NCBI RefSeq assembly: GCF_022201045.2
Contig: NC_068559.1
Coordinates: 28,465,501-28,529,500, forward strand
Length of the DNA stretch: 64,000 nt
Origin: Citrus sinensis
Lineage: Eukaryota > Streptophyta > Magnoliopsida > Sapindales > Rutaceae
Direction: 5' to 3'
Part shown: positions 35,482-46,189 of the stretch, in pieces
Layout: each line of letters begins with the position of its first letter
How positions within the stretch are numbered: position 1 is the first letter of the stretch
Translations under genes and position numbers: made by a program
The notes under the pieces: generated by a model
Seen by the model: only the letters and a program-made list of their open reading frames with translations
Databases searched by the model: none
Told to the model about the DNA's origin: nothing

Positions 35482-38103
35482 TCAGTTTGGATTCGACACA
35501 ATGGGATTTTTACATCTCTTGCGGTTATGACCTGGTTGGTTGCATTGACCACATCTCACAGTTCTTCGGTTAACATCCTCATCGATAGAAGGAATTCTTA
35601 ACTCTGGACGACGACCAGGTGGTGGTGCTTCGATCGGTGGGTTAACTTTAATTTCCTGAATTTCTTCTGGAATGTCCCAATCTGTCATGTCCCCAACCGG
35701 CTCTACTAGTTCTGCATATACCATGACCAATGAATCTTTAGAGTAATAATCAGAGCAAAGACTTATGTAATCCACACGGACGATCAGACAAGCAGCAATT
35801 GCATGCGCACAAACAAGCTGATCGAGTTGGAATACTCTACAGGAGCAAGTTCTTTCATGAATGTCAACTATCCCTTCCTTCATACCACCACCCAAAACAT
35901 GAAATCGATGCTGAGACACTGGCCGAACGGTCATTCTTTCGGCCAAAATTCTCCTTTCGCCGACTATCTCATCTGCCCACGTCGTTAGACGAGTGCTCAT
36001 CAATTCAGCGACAATTTTCCTGTCATAAAACCATTGCTGTAATGTTTTTCTAAAGTGATCAACAAGATAAGTAACAGGAAATTTTCGCGGTTCCCTCATT
36101 AAAGAATTCACGCTTTCTGCAATGTTGGTGGTAAGTATGCTGTATCTCCTACCTTCAAATTCGGACCTTGCCCAATTACACGTGCCCACATTATTCTCTA
36201 AGTAATCAGCCGCGGCCGAGTGGAGCATCCACAACCCTTCAAGTTGTCTTTTAAATTCTTCGTGTCCATATGCCTTTGCTGCATTAATAAAAGCTGGCTC
36301 GAATTGATCCCAAATAGCTTTGGACATCCTGAATTTAGACTTAATGTTGCCTTTGACATGATAAAAACAAACTCCATGACTAGCAGTGTGAAATGCTTTT
36401 AAAACGGCTCGCTTGATGGCAGTGCATCGATCAGAGATAAATACTAACTCTGGCCTATCGCCAATCACTCCGTGTAACTTCGTCATAAACCATTCCCAAG
36501 CATCATTGTTTTCTGAATCCATGACCCCAATAGCTAACGGATACAGTTGATTATTACCATCCAGACATGTTGCTACAAACATGCTTCCACGATATAGCCC
36601 CTTCAAATGAGTGCCATCTACAGCGATCACAGGCCTTATGTACTGTGTGAAGCCCTTAATGGAAGATCCAAGCGCAACAAAGTAGTATAAGAAATTATCA
36701 TCTCCATCTCGCTGGAGGTGTGTCACTGTGCCCTCATTCGCTTTGGTCAAAACGTGAGAGTATTTGGGAAGTAAGTTGTATGACTCTGCAGGGTTCCCTC
36801 GTACTATTTCAAGACCGACTTCTTTAGCCCGATATGCTTGCTAATATGTTAACTGGACCCCGTATTCTTGCTGCATGTCTGCTCTAATGTCATTCGGCGT
36901 GTATATCCGTTTATCCTGAATAAATTTATCTGCAATAAGATGGCCAACAACCCGACTCCTAACTTGGCGGAGGCCACTAGGCAAAACCTCATTAGAGCAC
37001 GTATGAACATTGTCAACTCTTCTCACTACCCAAGGAACATTATGCTCATCCGAACCTCTTGTTGTGCGAAGACGCCAATTACATGATTCCGAAGAACAAT
37101 GAGCCTCAAAGCGTGTCGTTGTGGACCGTGCAATCTTGAAATCAAACTTTTCCCGCAAGGCCACTTTGCGCAATTCCAGTATTAACTCATTCTTCTCAAT
37201 GAACAACTTTCCCACACCAATGTCGGCAGAATTACAGCTTCTAACTAAGTCTGGAGCAACCAAGTTTGAAGGCAAAACTGGAGCAAGACTCACCAGGTGA
37301 TCAACTGTTGTCCTCCTCCTCGAACGGGCTATCGGAGGAATAGGTCTATTCTCTCTATTGTTAATAGGAATATCATACTGATGCTCATCCTCATTATTGA
37401 TAGGAATATCGGAATGACCAGTGTCCCTATCATCAACTTCAGTATTAGAGTTCATGCCTTGCACATTATCAGCTTCTGTGTTGTTGGTGTTATAACCAGG
37501 ATCATCATAACTGCGGAACTCATTATTTTGAAATGGAGAGTAATGTTGCCCTAACGATGTCCCTAATGGTAACACATTATCTTCAACATCCGCTATCGTG
37601 ATGCCATTATCATCAATAGTGTCATTGTTTTCGTTGACTGGTGAGTAATGTTGTTGGAACGACATTTGTTGTGGTAACACCTCTTCCTCAATATCAGGGA
37701 CAGACTCGTTTGCTCTAAGCGAACTTTCACTTTCCACAAGTGGCTCAGGATTTTCGGCCAGAACTCGAGGATGTGTGGTGACAAATATAGGGATGCATCC
37801 ATAATTGACCACATCAGAGGCCATGTGCAGCACAACATTAACCATTTCATCATTAAATATATCCATAGGTAGTGAACATGCACGATACATTGTGTTACTA
37901 GATCTCAAAGTTGTCTTCATCGACAAACTATATTCAATATGATTTATCTGTAAAACTTCATACACCCTTGCCATAAATTGCTCAAACGTACAATCTTTCC
38001 GAACTAAAAATGTTGTATTCTTCGCATTCACGTATTCCGTACGGCCATCTGCTAATGTCTCCCACCAACCGTCATAACATAATTGAAGTACAACGGAATC
38101 CAT
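35482..38103 (-). pseudogene. MULE mudrA-type transposase, interrupted by one in-frame TAG
   Basis: One reading frame runs from ATG 38103 to the stop at 35482 (874 codons) and is broken only by TAG at 36843-36841. Before the stop (420 residues): a PB1-like acidic N-terminus with a duplicated QHYSP segment, and a MuDR/WRKY-GCM1-type zinc region (C336-X4-C341 ... H367-X-C369). After it: the DDE transposase core (D496 in AVDGTH, D558 in FISDR, E663 in TTNIAESVN), a SWIM finger (CSC ... CAH) and a C-terminal CCHC knuckle (CGQCNQPGHNRKRC). The stop lies just after YGVQLTY and before QAYRAKE, where the family usually has one further residue, often Trp, so a TGG-to-TAG change is the simplest cause. 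All catalytic residues are present. A splice acceptor (TAG/GTTTAATG) immediately precedes the start codon. Confidence 0.92.
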
Positions 38104-38108
38104 TAAAC

Positions 38109-38806
38109 CTAAAAAAAAAACAAAAGAGATAAGATTTCACGCTACAAAACCTAGTAAAAATGAATATGCAGTACATTTATGTGGATAAAATGAAGTATAC
38201 AATTTTTGATTTACTTCGTCTCATCGTAAGCTTCGAAATGATATATTATACGCCTAAAACGGACACATGTAGCCCAAGTTATTACTTTCGGAAAATAACT
38301 TAAATTTAGTGAGACAGGCAGTGGGACAGGTGCATGTCTCACATAAAACCAGTAAATTTATGTGAGACAGGCGCCTGTCCCACTTGCCTGTCTCACATAA
38401 AACCAGTGGTAACAAGTGAGACAGGCGCCTGTCTCACACGCCTGTCTCACACGCCTGTCTCACACGCCTGTCCCACTTGCCTGTCCCACTTGCCTGTCCC
38501 ACTTGCCTGTCGCACATATTTTGGTGAGACAGGCAAGTGAGACAGGTGCCTGTCTCACATAAAACCAGTAGATTTATGTGAGACAGGTGCCTGTCTCACT
38601 TGTTCTGGGTTTTTGTTTTACTCGATTTTTCAGGGGTTTCAATGATTGATTTTCATTTCTCAACTCAAACTAACTACTTTAACAAGTCACATTGTTTTGT
38701 TAATGAAAAATAACAACATTTGCAATAAAAACTCACTTCAATTTCGAACTCAAATGATAAAATCAATAGATTAAAAGTTTAGGTTATGGTAAGAGTATAA
38801 ACTAAC
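38109..38806 (-). other. Predicted 5'-UTR intron of the MULE transposase gene
   Basis: On the minus strand a donor CTTAAG/GTTAGT (38806) and an acceptor TTTTTTTAG/GTTTAATG (38109) bracket 698 noncoding bases that contain the right palindrome array. A TATAAA at 38980-38975 upstream gives a plausible transcription start near 38950. Confidence 0.55.
38310..38602. repeat. GTGAGACAGGCGCCTGTCTCAC palindrome array (MULE right subterminal region)
   Basis: Many copies of GTGAGACAGG and its complement CCTGTCTCAC, often meeting head to head as GACAGGCGCCTGTC (38366-38379, 38420-38433) or as GACAGGTGCCTGTC (near 38539 and 38582). Single CCTGTCTCACA or CCTGTCCCACTTG units occur in tandem between 38435 and 38515. 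The spacer ATAAAACCAGTA recurs between blocks. Confidence 0.93.
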
Positions 38807-38974
38807 CTTAAGAAGCTCTTCAATTGATAATTATATCTTCAATTATGTAATACTTGTTTGATGAAATTTGCTAATTTATTGAGAGTAATGGAGTTTGTTG
38901 AGTGATGAAATTTGTTAAGTTGAAAAGGGAAAAGTGGTGGAAGTGCTGGACTTGATAAGGGAAAGTGGCATGCC

Positions 38975-38980
38975 TTTATA
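38975..38980 (-). promoter_or_regulatory. TATA box candidate of the MULE transposase gene
   Basis: TATAAA on the minus strand within AAATTTATAAAGGCATG lies about 170 bases upstream of the predicted first splice donor and just inside the right terminal repeat. Confidence 0.45.
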
Positions 38981-39028
38981 AATTTGATGAAAATGATGAG
39001 GATAATGTAGTCCAAAAATAGGGTGTTT

Positions 39029-39108
39029 GGCTAATTATGATAGAAAAAAATTTGAGGGGTTAAAGTTGAAAAATGCCTAATTTTTTTGACTATTTTTATA
39101 AATTTCCC
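39029..39108 (-). repeat. Right terminal inverted repeat of the MULE
   Basis: Read on the minus strand it begins GGGAAATTTATAAAAATAG and contains AGGCATTTTTCAACTTTAAC at the same distance from the end as the left repeat. Confidence 0.93.
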
Positions 39109-39117
39109 TTGAAGTAA
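39109..39117. repeat. Target-site duplication of the MULE (right)
   Basis: TTGAAGTAA, identical to 30847-30855. Confidence 0.95.
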
Positions 39118-39902
39118 AGGGTTAATATTTAAAACAAAAAATATTATTATTTTTTAATTGATTAGATAATTTCAATTAAACGTGGATTTAACAAAGAATT
39201 GAGAAGAATGTCAGAGGTTCTACTCTTCCCAAAAGCATCGGCTGCAGCTGCACAAAATTCGTGGGATTCGTGTGGGCTTTTCAAGGTCCAGATGACCAAG
39301 CCCATGTGTTTTATACAATTTGGTCTTGGGGCGCTAAAATTGAAGAACAACGTTTGGCACGAATTGGTCGTACACATAATTATCATTGAATATTTGATAG
39401 ATTATTACAACAGAGCAAAATATCCAACATAAAATACCAAAAAAGAATTTTAGCAAACATAAAACAGCAAAATATCGGGAAATAAGATATTTTCAAATGG
39501 AGATGTTGTCCGGATAAAAATTTTATAATGCTGTAATTAAAAATCTATCTATCTATTTATATGTATTTATATATCTATATAAAGTTGAGACTATTGATGT
39601 GGCATCAATATTTTTTATTTTCGTACATTATTTATTATTTAATAAATAAAGAATTTTTTTTAAAATTTAACTTTTCATCTTCTTATAATTAATTTGATTG
39701 TTATTAGATAATTAATATATAATAGTTCATCAAAAGATTTATTATCTTCTCTAATTGAAACATTCTTATCATAAATTAAGCAATAATTTATAAATATTTT
39801 TAATTACTCTTTTCCTCTGTCTTACCTTAATTGATAAGCAGCGACAAAAAATATGATATCTCACGTAAATATAAACACGACATAAAAGAAAAAAAAGTAA
39901 CA
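39118..39902. other. Intergenic AT-rich DNA, nothing recognised
   Basis: This is the flank between the MULE and the EC1-like relic. It is low-complexity A/T sequence with no accepted gene. Confidence 0.6.
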
Positions 39903-40305
39903 ATGACTCTAAAATATGTGTTTTTTTATTTTATTTTAGCTCTCACTTGCCTAATCATGACAAATATTGTAAATGCACCTAGCATGATTGATCGCCTTAA
40001 CAATAATATGAAATCATGTTATGATCTTGCAACAATACTTGAAGTTAGCGGAGGCCTAACGAGTGCTGGAACGCGTTAATGGTGCTGAAATTATGTTCAA
40101 ATGAGGTTGTTATATTCTTCCTTAATAGCCAGGCTGATATGGGCCCTGACTGTTGCGCGCTATTGATATCATCATCCGTAATTGCTGGCCTGTAATATTC
40201 ACCTCTCTCGGATTCACTGCCGAAGAAAAGAACAAACTGAGAGGCTACTGTGATGCATCTGCTCTTCATTCTCTAGGTGGCCTCGCGATTATATATCAAC
40301 TTTAG
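39903..40305 (+). pseudogene. Egg-cell-secreted EC1/ECA1-type (prolamin-like) gene relic
   Basis: EC1 proteins are small secreted cysteine-rich proteins of the plant egg cell needed for sperm activation. The first frame starts MTLKYVFFYFILALTCLIMT, a signal peptide, and continues through SCYDLATILEVSGGLTS. The family motif CWNAL then continues in the next frame (with SNEVVIFFLNSQAD and GPDCC), and the final part (RNCWPVIFTSLGFTAEE, then GYCDA) in a third. Two single-base losses, at about 40067 and 40161, explain both shifts. The gene family is intronless, and this copy keeps that form. The original conserved cysteine positions remain visible across the three frames. It ends in TAG at 40305. 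I identify the family from the CWNAL, GPDCC and LGFT(A/P)EE-GYCDA motifs; copy number elsewhere is unknown. Confidence 0.85.
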
Positions 40306-42697
40306 ATTTCTAAGGTTTTGGCTTAGACAAGGTGCATTTATGACACTTCTATTTTTGTGGTGTTAATTTAGCTAATGTAATTTTAAATAATTAAAAAAGT
40401 ATTTTTGGTTTTAGTTTTGTTTTATTTTTTCATTTTTTTTAAGTCTTGCCTCTTAATCAAATAGAATAAATCGTTAAAAGTAGAATAAGAAAAAAATGAT
40501 AATACTAATTTTTTTTTTCAAAACCACATAAAATGCGGTTCTATTTCCAAGTTATAAATAAGGGTCATCTTATAAAATAAATTACGTGTAGTAAATATGA
40601 TTTTTAAATAATAATTTTGATAAAAATATGAATTTAAAATATTAAATATTATAAATTTTTTATCATATAAGTATGAGATTTAATGTAGTATAAAAATATG
40701 TGATAAAATCAATTTAATTTTAAAATCATAACAGTTAGGGTTTATTAAATATTTTAATTCTATAATTTTTAAACTATGGCTATGGGAACTCAATAATAAA
40801 CAAGACTGAAAAAGTTTATTCACTAAGTGATGATTAAAAGAGATGCAGAGAGTCAGGAGATAACAATTTATTGTCAGCAACAAAATTGTATTAATCATTG
40901 GACGCAAATTAAAGTAGTTCATTTATGGGCATTATCATCTTCGAACGACGTTGAGTTCTTTTACAAGCCTACCACATTTCACAGGATGCCACCAATAAAA
41001 TTTGACTTAAAAACTTTTTTTGTAAAACACATTATCATTATAATTTTTCATACAGTATTTTGAAGAATCCAAATCTCCGATCAAATTTTCATTTATAAGA
41101 AAAGACTTTCAGATCCTGATATTAAAATGAATTACTAGTCATCTAGTGAACCTTTTAATGACAGGACATTTGAAAAATGATAATAGCTTTTTCTATAGAA
41201 GTGAAAAAAATAAATAATATTAGAAAATACACAATGCTAAATTTGCACTGTCAAAGCGGCAGCAATACCATGTAAGTTGAATTGTGCAAAAATATTCGAC
41301 GTGGAACAAACACGATACATACAACACATTTACAGCTACACTAATGCAATCGAACAGCAACAGACGAAGTGGGGTTCGTAGTGAAAACCTATTAGATTAT
41401 TTTATTTCTCTGGTACATTAATTATTGTGGAATATTTCATGAATTGGTAGTTAAATGAACACTATCTGACGATCCGTACCTACTGCCTTATTCATACTTT
41501 TTTTTTTTTTTTTTTTGCGGAGAACGACTATTAGTGGGTACCATACGCTAATTTTGTTATAATATTAAGATTTAATATGCTATTATTATCTGTAAGGTGT
41601 TTATTCATATTACTAATAGTTAATAAAACTTAGACCTATTGATGGGTTGGTAATGGAGAAAAAGAAATAGAGAAGAAATAGAAAAAACAAAAGGACGGAA
41701 TCAAAAGCGACAAAAATAAAGAGAATCTTCATTAAAATTAATTTAAAGCATGGACTTTCGATTTTGCCCCTTACCGTTAAATTTAACTGAGAAAATTACG
41801 AAATTAGGCTGTGTACATTGCTGTACAACGAGTAAATTTTATTAGATGCGCTCTGTAAAATGTCAATTCATTGCGGGAGTAGGTAGAAAATTACGTTATT
41901 GCATTAGCGCCCGCCAACGGCTCTTCAACTCCTCAAGCGACACACGATCCCAGATTCCGGTATAGTTATGTTGGGCTCCCCGCAATATATCCTCGCGTGT
42001 AATGACCATCGTATCCCTACAGGCACCCCCGTCAAGGATATTTATCAAAGTCCCGTGGATCCAATAACCCCCAGCCACGACAACTAGCATTTAAGCATTC
42101 AGCTCAGCATAAGGACTACGATCCTCTACAGCGGATTCATTAACTAAGATTGGTACCCGCAGTGGTTTATCAAGTGATTGGATTCTCTCGTGACCACCTG
42201 ATCATCAAAAGCAGTCTAACGTGACCAAAAAAAGTGCCATGTATATGTACATCATACCGCATTCAATTCTAACCCGAAGAGGAAAATTTTGAAAATTCGT
42301 CTAAATGAAAATACCATAATAAATAAATACAAAACTGTTTTATATTAGAATATTCGTGCTCTTCGTGTGGGCTGTGCGTTGCAACTTTCAACCTATTTCC
42401 CTCTCCACGGCGATCGGATCGCTGATAACTTTCACTTCTGGTAATCTCGGTGCGTCTTTTTTTTCAAATCTCATTTTCTTAATTGCTATTGGTCTTATCA
42501 TAAACACGATTTTATTGTCTAATAACTGATTATAGCCTTCGATTTGCATTCACTTCCATACGATACGATTGTGTATCCTCTTTTTTTTTTTTTTTTTGCC
42601 CTTCCTTTTGCTATTCGCTGATTGTGTTATCTATGGTGCTGTTATTGGCGGTTAATATGGTGACTAGGGCAGGATTTTCATTGAAACAGAGTTGAAG
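40306..42697. other. Intergenic region before PDH E1 beta
   Basis: It contains AT-rich DNA, a possible MITE-like stretch near 40545-40800, the unassigned minus-strand segment 41896-42201, and from about 42390 the likely promoter and leader of the pyruvate dehydrogenase gene. Confidence 0.5.
41896..42201 (-). pseudogene. Unassigned minus-strand open segment with one internal stop
   Basis: The frame runs from 42201 to a stop near 41896, with a TAA at 42093-42091 directly before an ATG at 42090. The two halves (36 and 64 residues) are in the same frame and both look protein-like. Examples are PLRVPILVNESAVEDRSPY upstream, and GGYWIHGTLINILDGGACRD and WDRVSLEELKSRWRALMQ downstream. Base composition is richer in G and C than the surroundings. 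I do not recognise the family. It could be a decayed exon, an organelle- or virus-derived insertion, or chance. No splice signals link it to other frames. Confidence 0.35.
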
Positions 42698-45600
42698 ATG
42701 TGGGGAATTATTAGGCAGAAAGTGGCTGCTGGAGGAGGTTCTCCTGTTGCGGTACTTCAAAATAGTATTCATCATGCTTCTTTTTTTAAACTGTTGACTG
42801 TTGTCTTATTGCGCATGCGATTTTTATTCCAGAGAATTCGCCCTGTGGTATCCAATTTGAGAAACTACTCATCTGCAGTTAAACAGGTAATTGTGCCTTT
42901 TATGACTTATTACTTGCAATGCGTTGATTTTGGCTGTATGATGCTTGTATTCTATCTATCTATCTGTATAGGCTTGCCTTCTATTTAAGTATTTACTTTT
43001 TCTAAGTTCATTATAGTTTTTTCTTTTCAGAGAGTTAATGGTATGAGAAATTACACATTTAATATTTATTTAAGGTAGCAATTTCTAGTTTGCGGCACAT
43101 TGTTTGGGAATTCATTTTTCCAAAGTTATTTTGTCTACTACTGAGCTTAAGATGTTGTCGAATGCACAGATGATGGTGAGAGAGGCTTTAAACTCTGCTC
43201 TTGATGAGGAGATGTCTGCTGATCCTAAAGTTTTCTTGATGGGAGAAGAGGTTGGGAAAATTGATTTGGGATTTTCTTTTTCCTGGTCTGAACCTTAACC
43301 TTTCTTTTCTTGGTTAACGTGCGTTCATTCTATGTCTTTTGAGTGCAGGTTGGGGAATATCAGGGTGCTTACAAGGTTAGTTTTATTGTTGGAGATATTC
43401 ACTCTGGTTCTTTTGTGTTTCTTGAAGGTCTTACAAGTATGTTTACGTTTTTCTAACTACTGGATTTTTATTTGCTGTTTTGTTTAGATATCCAAAGGGC
43501 TATTGGAGAAATATGGCCCTGAGAGAGTTCTTGATACCCCGATCACTGAGGTTATTGCTTTTACTTTATTTGAACAACTTTGTTGTTCCCCCCCCCCCCC
43601 CCTCTTTTTTTAAAAACCTAATTCTTTTTGTTAGTTAATAAAAAATTTTATGGATTCTCTTTCTTTCTCTCGATTTCTAACTATCTATTTACCTATCTTG
43701 TATGCAAGTTTATATTAGTTATCGACCAATGAATCTTCTTGTTTTATTCTTGGCGATAGCTGTCTGCCCATAATAATTTGTGTCTTGCATGTTTGGCAGG
43801 CTGGTTTTACTGGGATTGGAGTTGGTGCTGCATACTATGGTTTGAAGCCTGTTGTGGAATTCATGACATTTAACTTCTCTATGCAGGTCAAGAGGGTTCA
43901 TACTTTGCTTATATTAGTTGATTGAAGTGCTAGATTTTGTTCATGAACGTTAGAATCATATTTGATCAATTAAAGATTTTTACTGAAAAGAAGAGCCACA
44001 TTCTTGAAACACAAGAGTTTATATTGAAGTGCTAGTCTCTCTTCATTAATGCTAGAATCATATTTGATGAGTGAAAGAATTTTACTTGTTAGAAGAGCCA
44101 CTTTGTTAAAACACAATGGTGGATAGTTGGCAGTGAAATTTTAGCAAATTGCGAGGGGAATGAGATCATATCTCTGATAATTCAGTTCAGAGCATACAAT
44201 TGAAAAAGGACTTATATTCTTAAATCAGAAAAGATGGTACTTGTGTTTAAATGATCTTATTCTTGTTGGTTATGAAATCTATTCAAAACGCTATATGGGC
44301 CTACCAAACCCTTTCATGTTGACATAGACATGGTGTGTTCTTATAATTGCAGCATTAGAGGTGGGAATCCTCATAATTTCACTGCTAGTTTGTGTTATTC
44401 TCTTACCATGGCAGTTTAGGAATATCATGCTTGTTCAATATGATTTTCATTATAGGAATTTGTTAGTCAGATTTCTTCCAATGAGTACTTCTTGTTAATC
44501 TCTGTTGTGGTTTTTGTTGCAGGCAATTGATCACATCATTAATTCTGCTGCAAAATCAAATTACATGTCTTCTGGCCAAATATCGGTTCCTATCGTCTTC
44601 AGAGGGCCTAATGGTGCTGCTGCCGGAGTGGGTGCCCAACACTCTCAAGTATGGATCCCCAGTCTCTTCCATACCGTTCATCTTAATTGTCAGCTTTTAG
44701 TTTCTTCCTCTCCAAAATTATGCCAATTTGATTATCGTGGACAATTTATGCATTGTTTTCACACTTAACTTCTGATATCTTCAAATGTATCTTTGGTTCT
44801 TCAAAAATTTGTGAGCTAATATTTGACGACACTGCTTTTGTGTTCCTTGTAGTGTTATGCAGCATGGTATGCCTCAGTCCCTGGGTTGAAAGTACTGAGC
44901 CCATACAGTTCTGAAGATGCTCGTGGACTGCTAAAAGCTGCTATAAGGGATCCGGATCCTGTTGTTTTTCTTGAAAATGAGTTGTTGTAAGTAGTTTTGT
45001 GCAGTTTGATTCTGATATACTATTAGAATTTATCATCGGTTAACAAAAGTTAATGTTAACTTGAAATTTGTGCCTCAGATATGGTGAGTCATTCCCGGTA
45101 TCAGCTGAAGTTCTTGATTCCAGTTTTTGCCTTCCAATTGGGAAAGCTAAAGTAATGGTCTTTTACCTTTGAAACTTGCTTGTTCTTTGATTGTCTTATT
45201 CACTCTTACTGCATAATACTGTCTTATCATCCGTTTACATTGCGATTATTTATTTCTAACAGATTGAGAGAGAAGGAAAGGATGTAACTATTACAGCTTT
45301 CTCAAAAATTGTGGGCCTTTCACTCAAGGTTTGTAACAGAGGGAGCTCCTCTTGATTTCTTTGAAATGTTTCCTTCTGAAAGTAATATAGTTGTTCCAAA
45401 CAAGTCTTCCTAATCATATATCTAAATGAACGTTGCTTGGTTTTCAGGCGGCTGAGATACTTGCAAAGGAAGGAATAAGTGCTGAGGTAAATTGATGCTG
45501 GCATAAAGAACAATGTGTAGTTTCAAATGGTTCAGTCTTTTTCTTGCTGGACTCAGTTGCTGTCTCTTTTAAAACAGGTTATCAATCTGCGGTCAATTAG

Positions 45601-46189
45601 GCCACTAGATAGATCCACAATCAATGCTTCTGTCAGGAAAACTAACAGACTGGTAACAGTCGAAGAAGGGTTCCCTCAGCATGGAGTTGGTGCCGAAATC
45701 TGGTGTGCTTTCTTTCCACCAGCATGGTTAATCTCTAGTAATAAGTTATGAGACACTCTGGCATACATACTGACTCTGCTATTCCTTCCAAACAGTGCAT
45801 CCGTTATTGAGGAAAGCTTCGGTTATCTTGATGCACCAGTTGAGAGAATTGCTGGAGCTGATGTTCCAATGCCATATGCAGCCAATCTTGAGAGAATGGC
45901 TGTCCCACAGGTCTTGTGTTTCTTATATGATTCTTTGATTGATGGCTGTTACAAGTTTCTTGTGTATTAAGGCACTTTGTGGGATATCTACCCTTGATCT
46001 GTGAAATGGCTAAATTGTAAATGTAGTCATTGTCCAATGGAACTGTACTATCAAATGCTTGTAAATGCTAGTTATTGTTTTCTTAGAGCCTTATGATCTT
46101 GGTTAATGGGTTTTGTACAGGTTGAAGATATTGTCCGAGCTGCCAAGAGAGCATGCTACAGATCTGTGCCAATGGCTGCTGCAGCATAA
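42698..46189 (+). CDS. PDB1: Pyruvate dehydrogenase E1 component subunit beta, mitochondrial
   Basis: It forms the E1 alpha2-beta2 tetramer that decarboxylates pyruvate with thiamine diphosphate in the mitochondrial pyruvate dehydrogenase complex. Exons: 42698-42751, 42833-42886, 43170-43250, 43349-43375, 43488-43550, 43800-43886, 44523-44648, 44853-44986, 45079-45151, 45263-45328, 45448-45486, 45578-45702, 45796-45910, 46121-46189. They join in frame to 370 residues, close to the 363 of Arabidopsis PDB1. Residues 1-33 look like a mitochondrial presequence (basic, Ser-rich). The transketolase-like pyrimidine domain contains [35 protein letters not shown] and [20 protein letters not shown]. 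The C-terminal domain contains [10 protein letters not shown]-like and [10 protein letters not shown] segments and [14 protein letters not shown]. The mitochondrial (not plastid) form is indicated by [21 protein letters not shown]. Exon 3's donor is weak (GAGAAGAG/GTTGGG). Confidence 0.95.

Larger units (their letters stand above)
30856..39108. mobile_element. Complete Mutator-like element with transposase and Ulp1 protease genes (8,253 bp)
   Basis: Ends: GGGAAATTTACAAAAC at the left and, read inward on the minus strand, GGGAAATTTATAAAAA at the right. A perfect 9-bp target duplication flanks them. Content from left: terminal repeat, leader, GC-rich palindrome array (about 31330-31960), DUF1985/Ulp1 gene on plus (32056-35268), mudrA-type transposase gene on minus (38103-35482), second palindrome array (about 38310-38602), leader and terminal repeat. 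MULEs that carry both mudrA and a Ulp1-like protease gene (Kaonashi/KI-type) are known in plants. The exact target duplication and nearly intact genes suggest a young insertion, but the transposase has one in-frame stop. No host gene is obviously disrupted. Confidence 0.96.
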
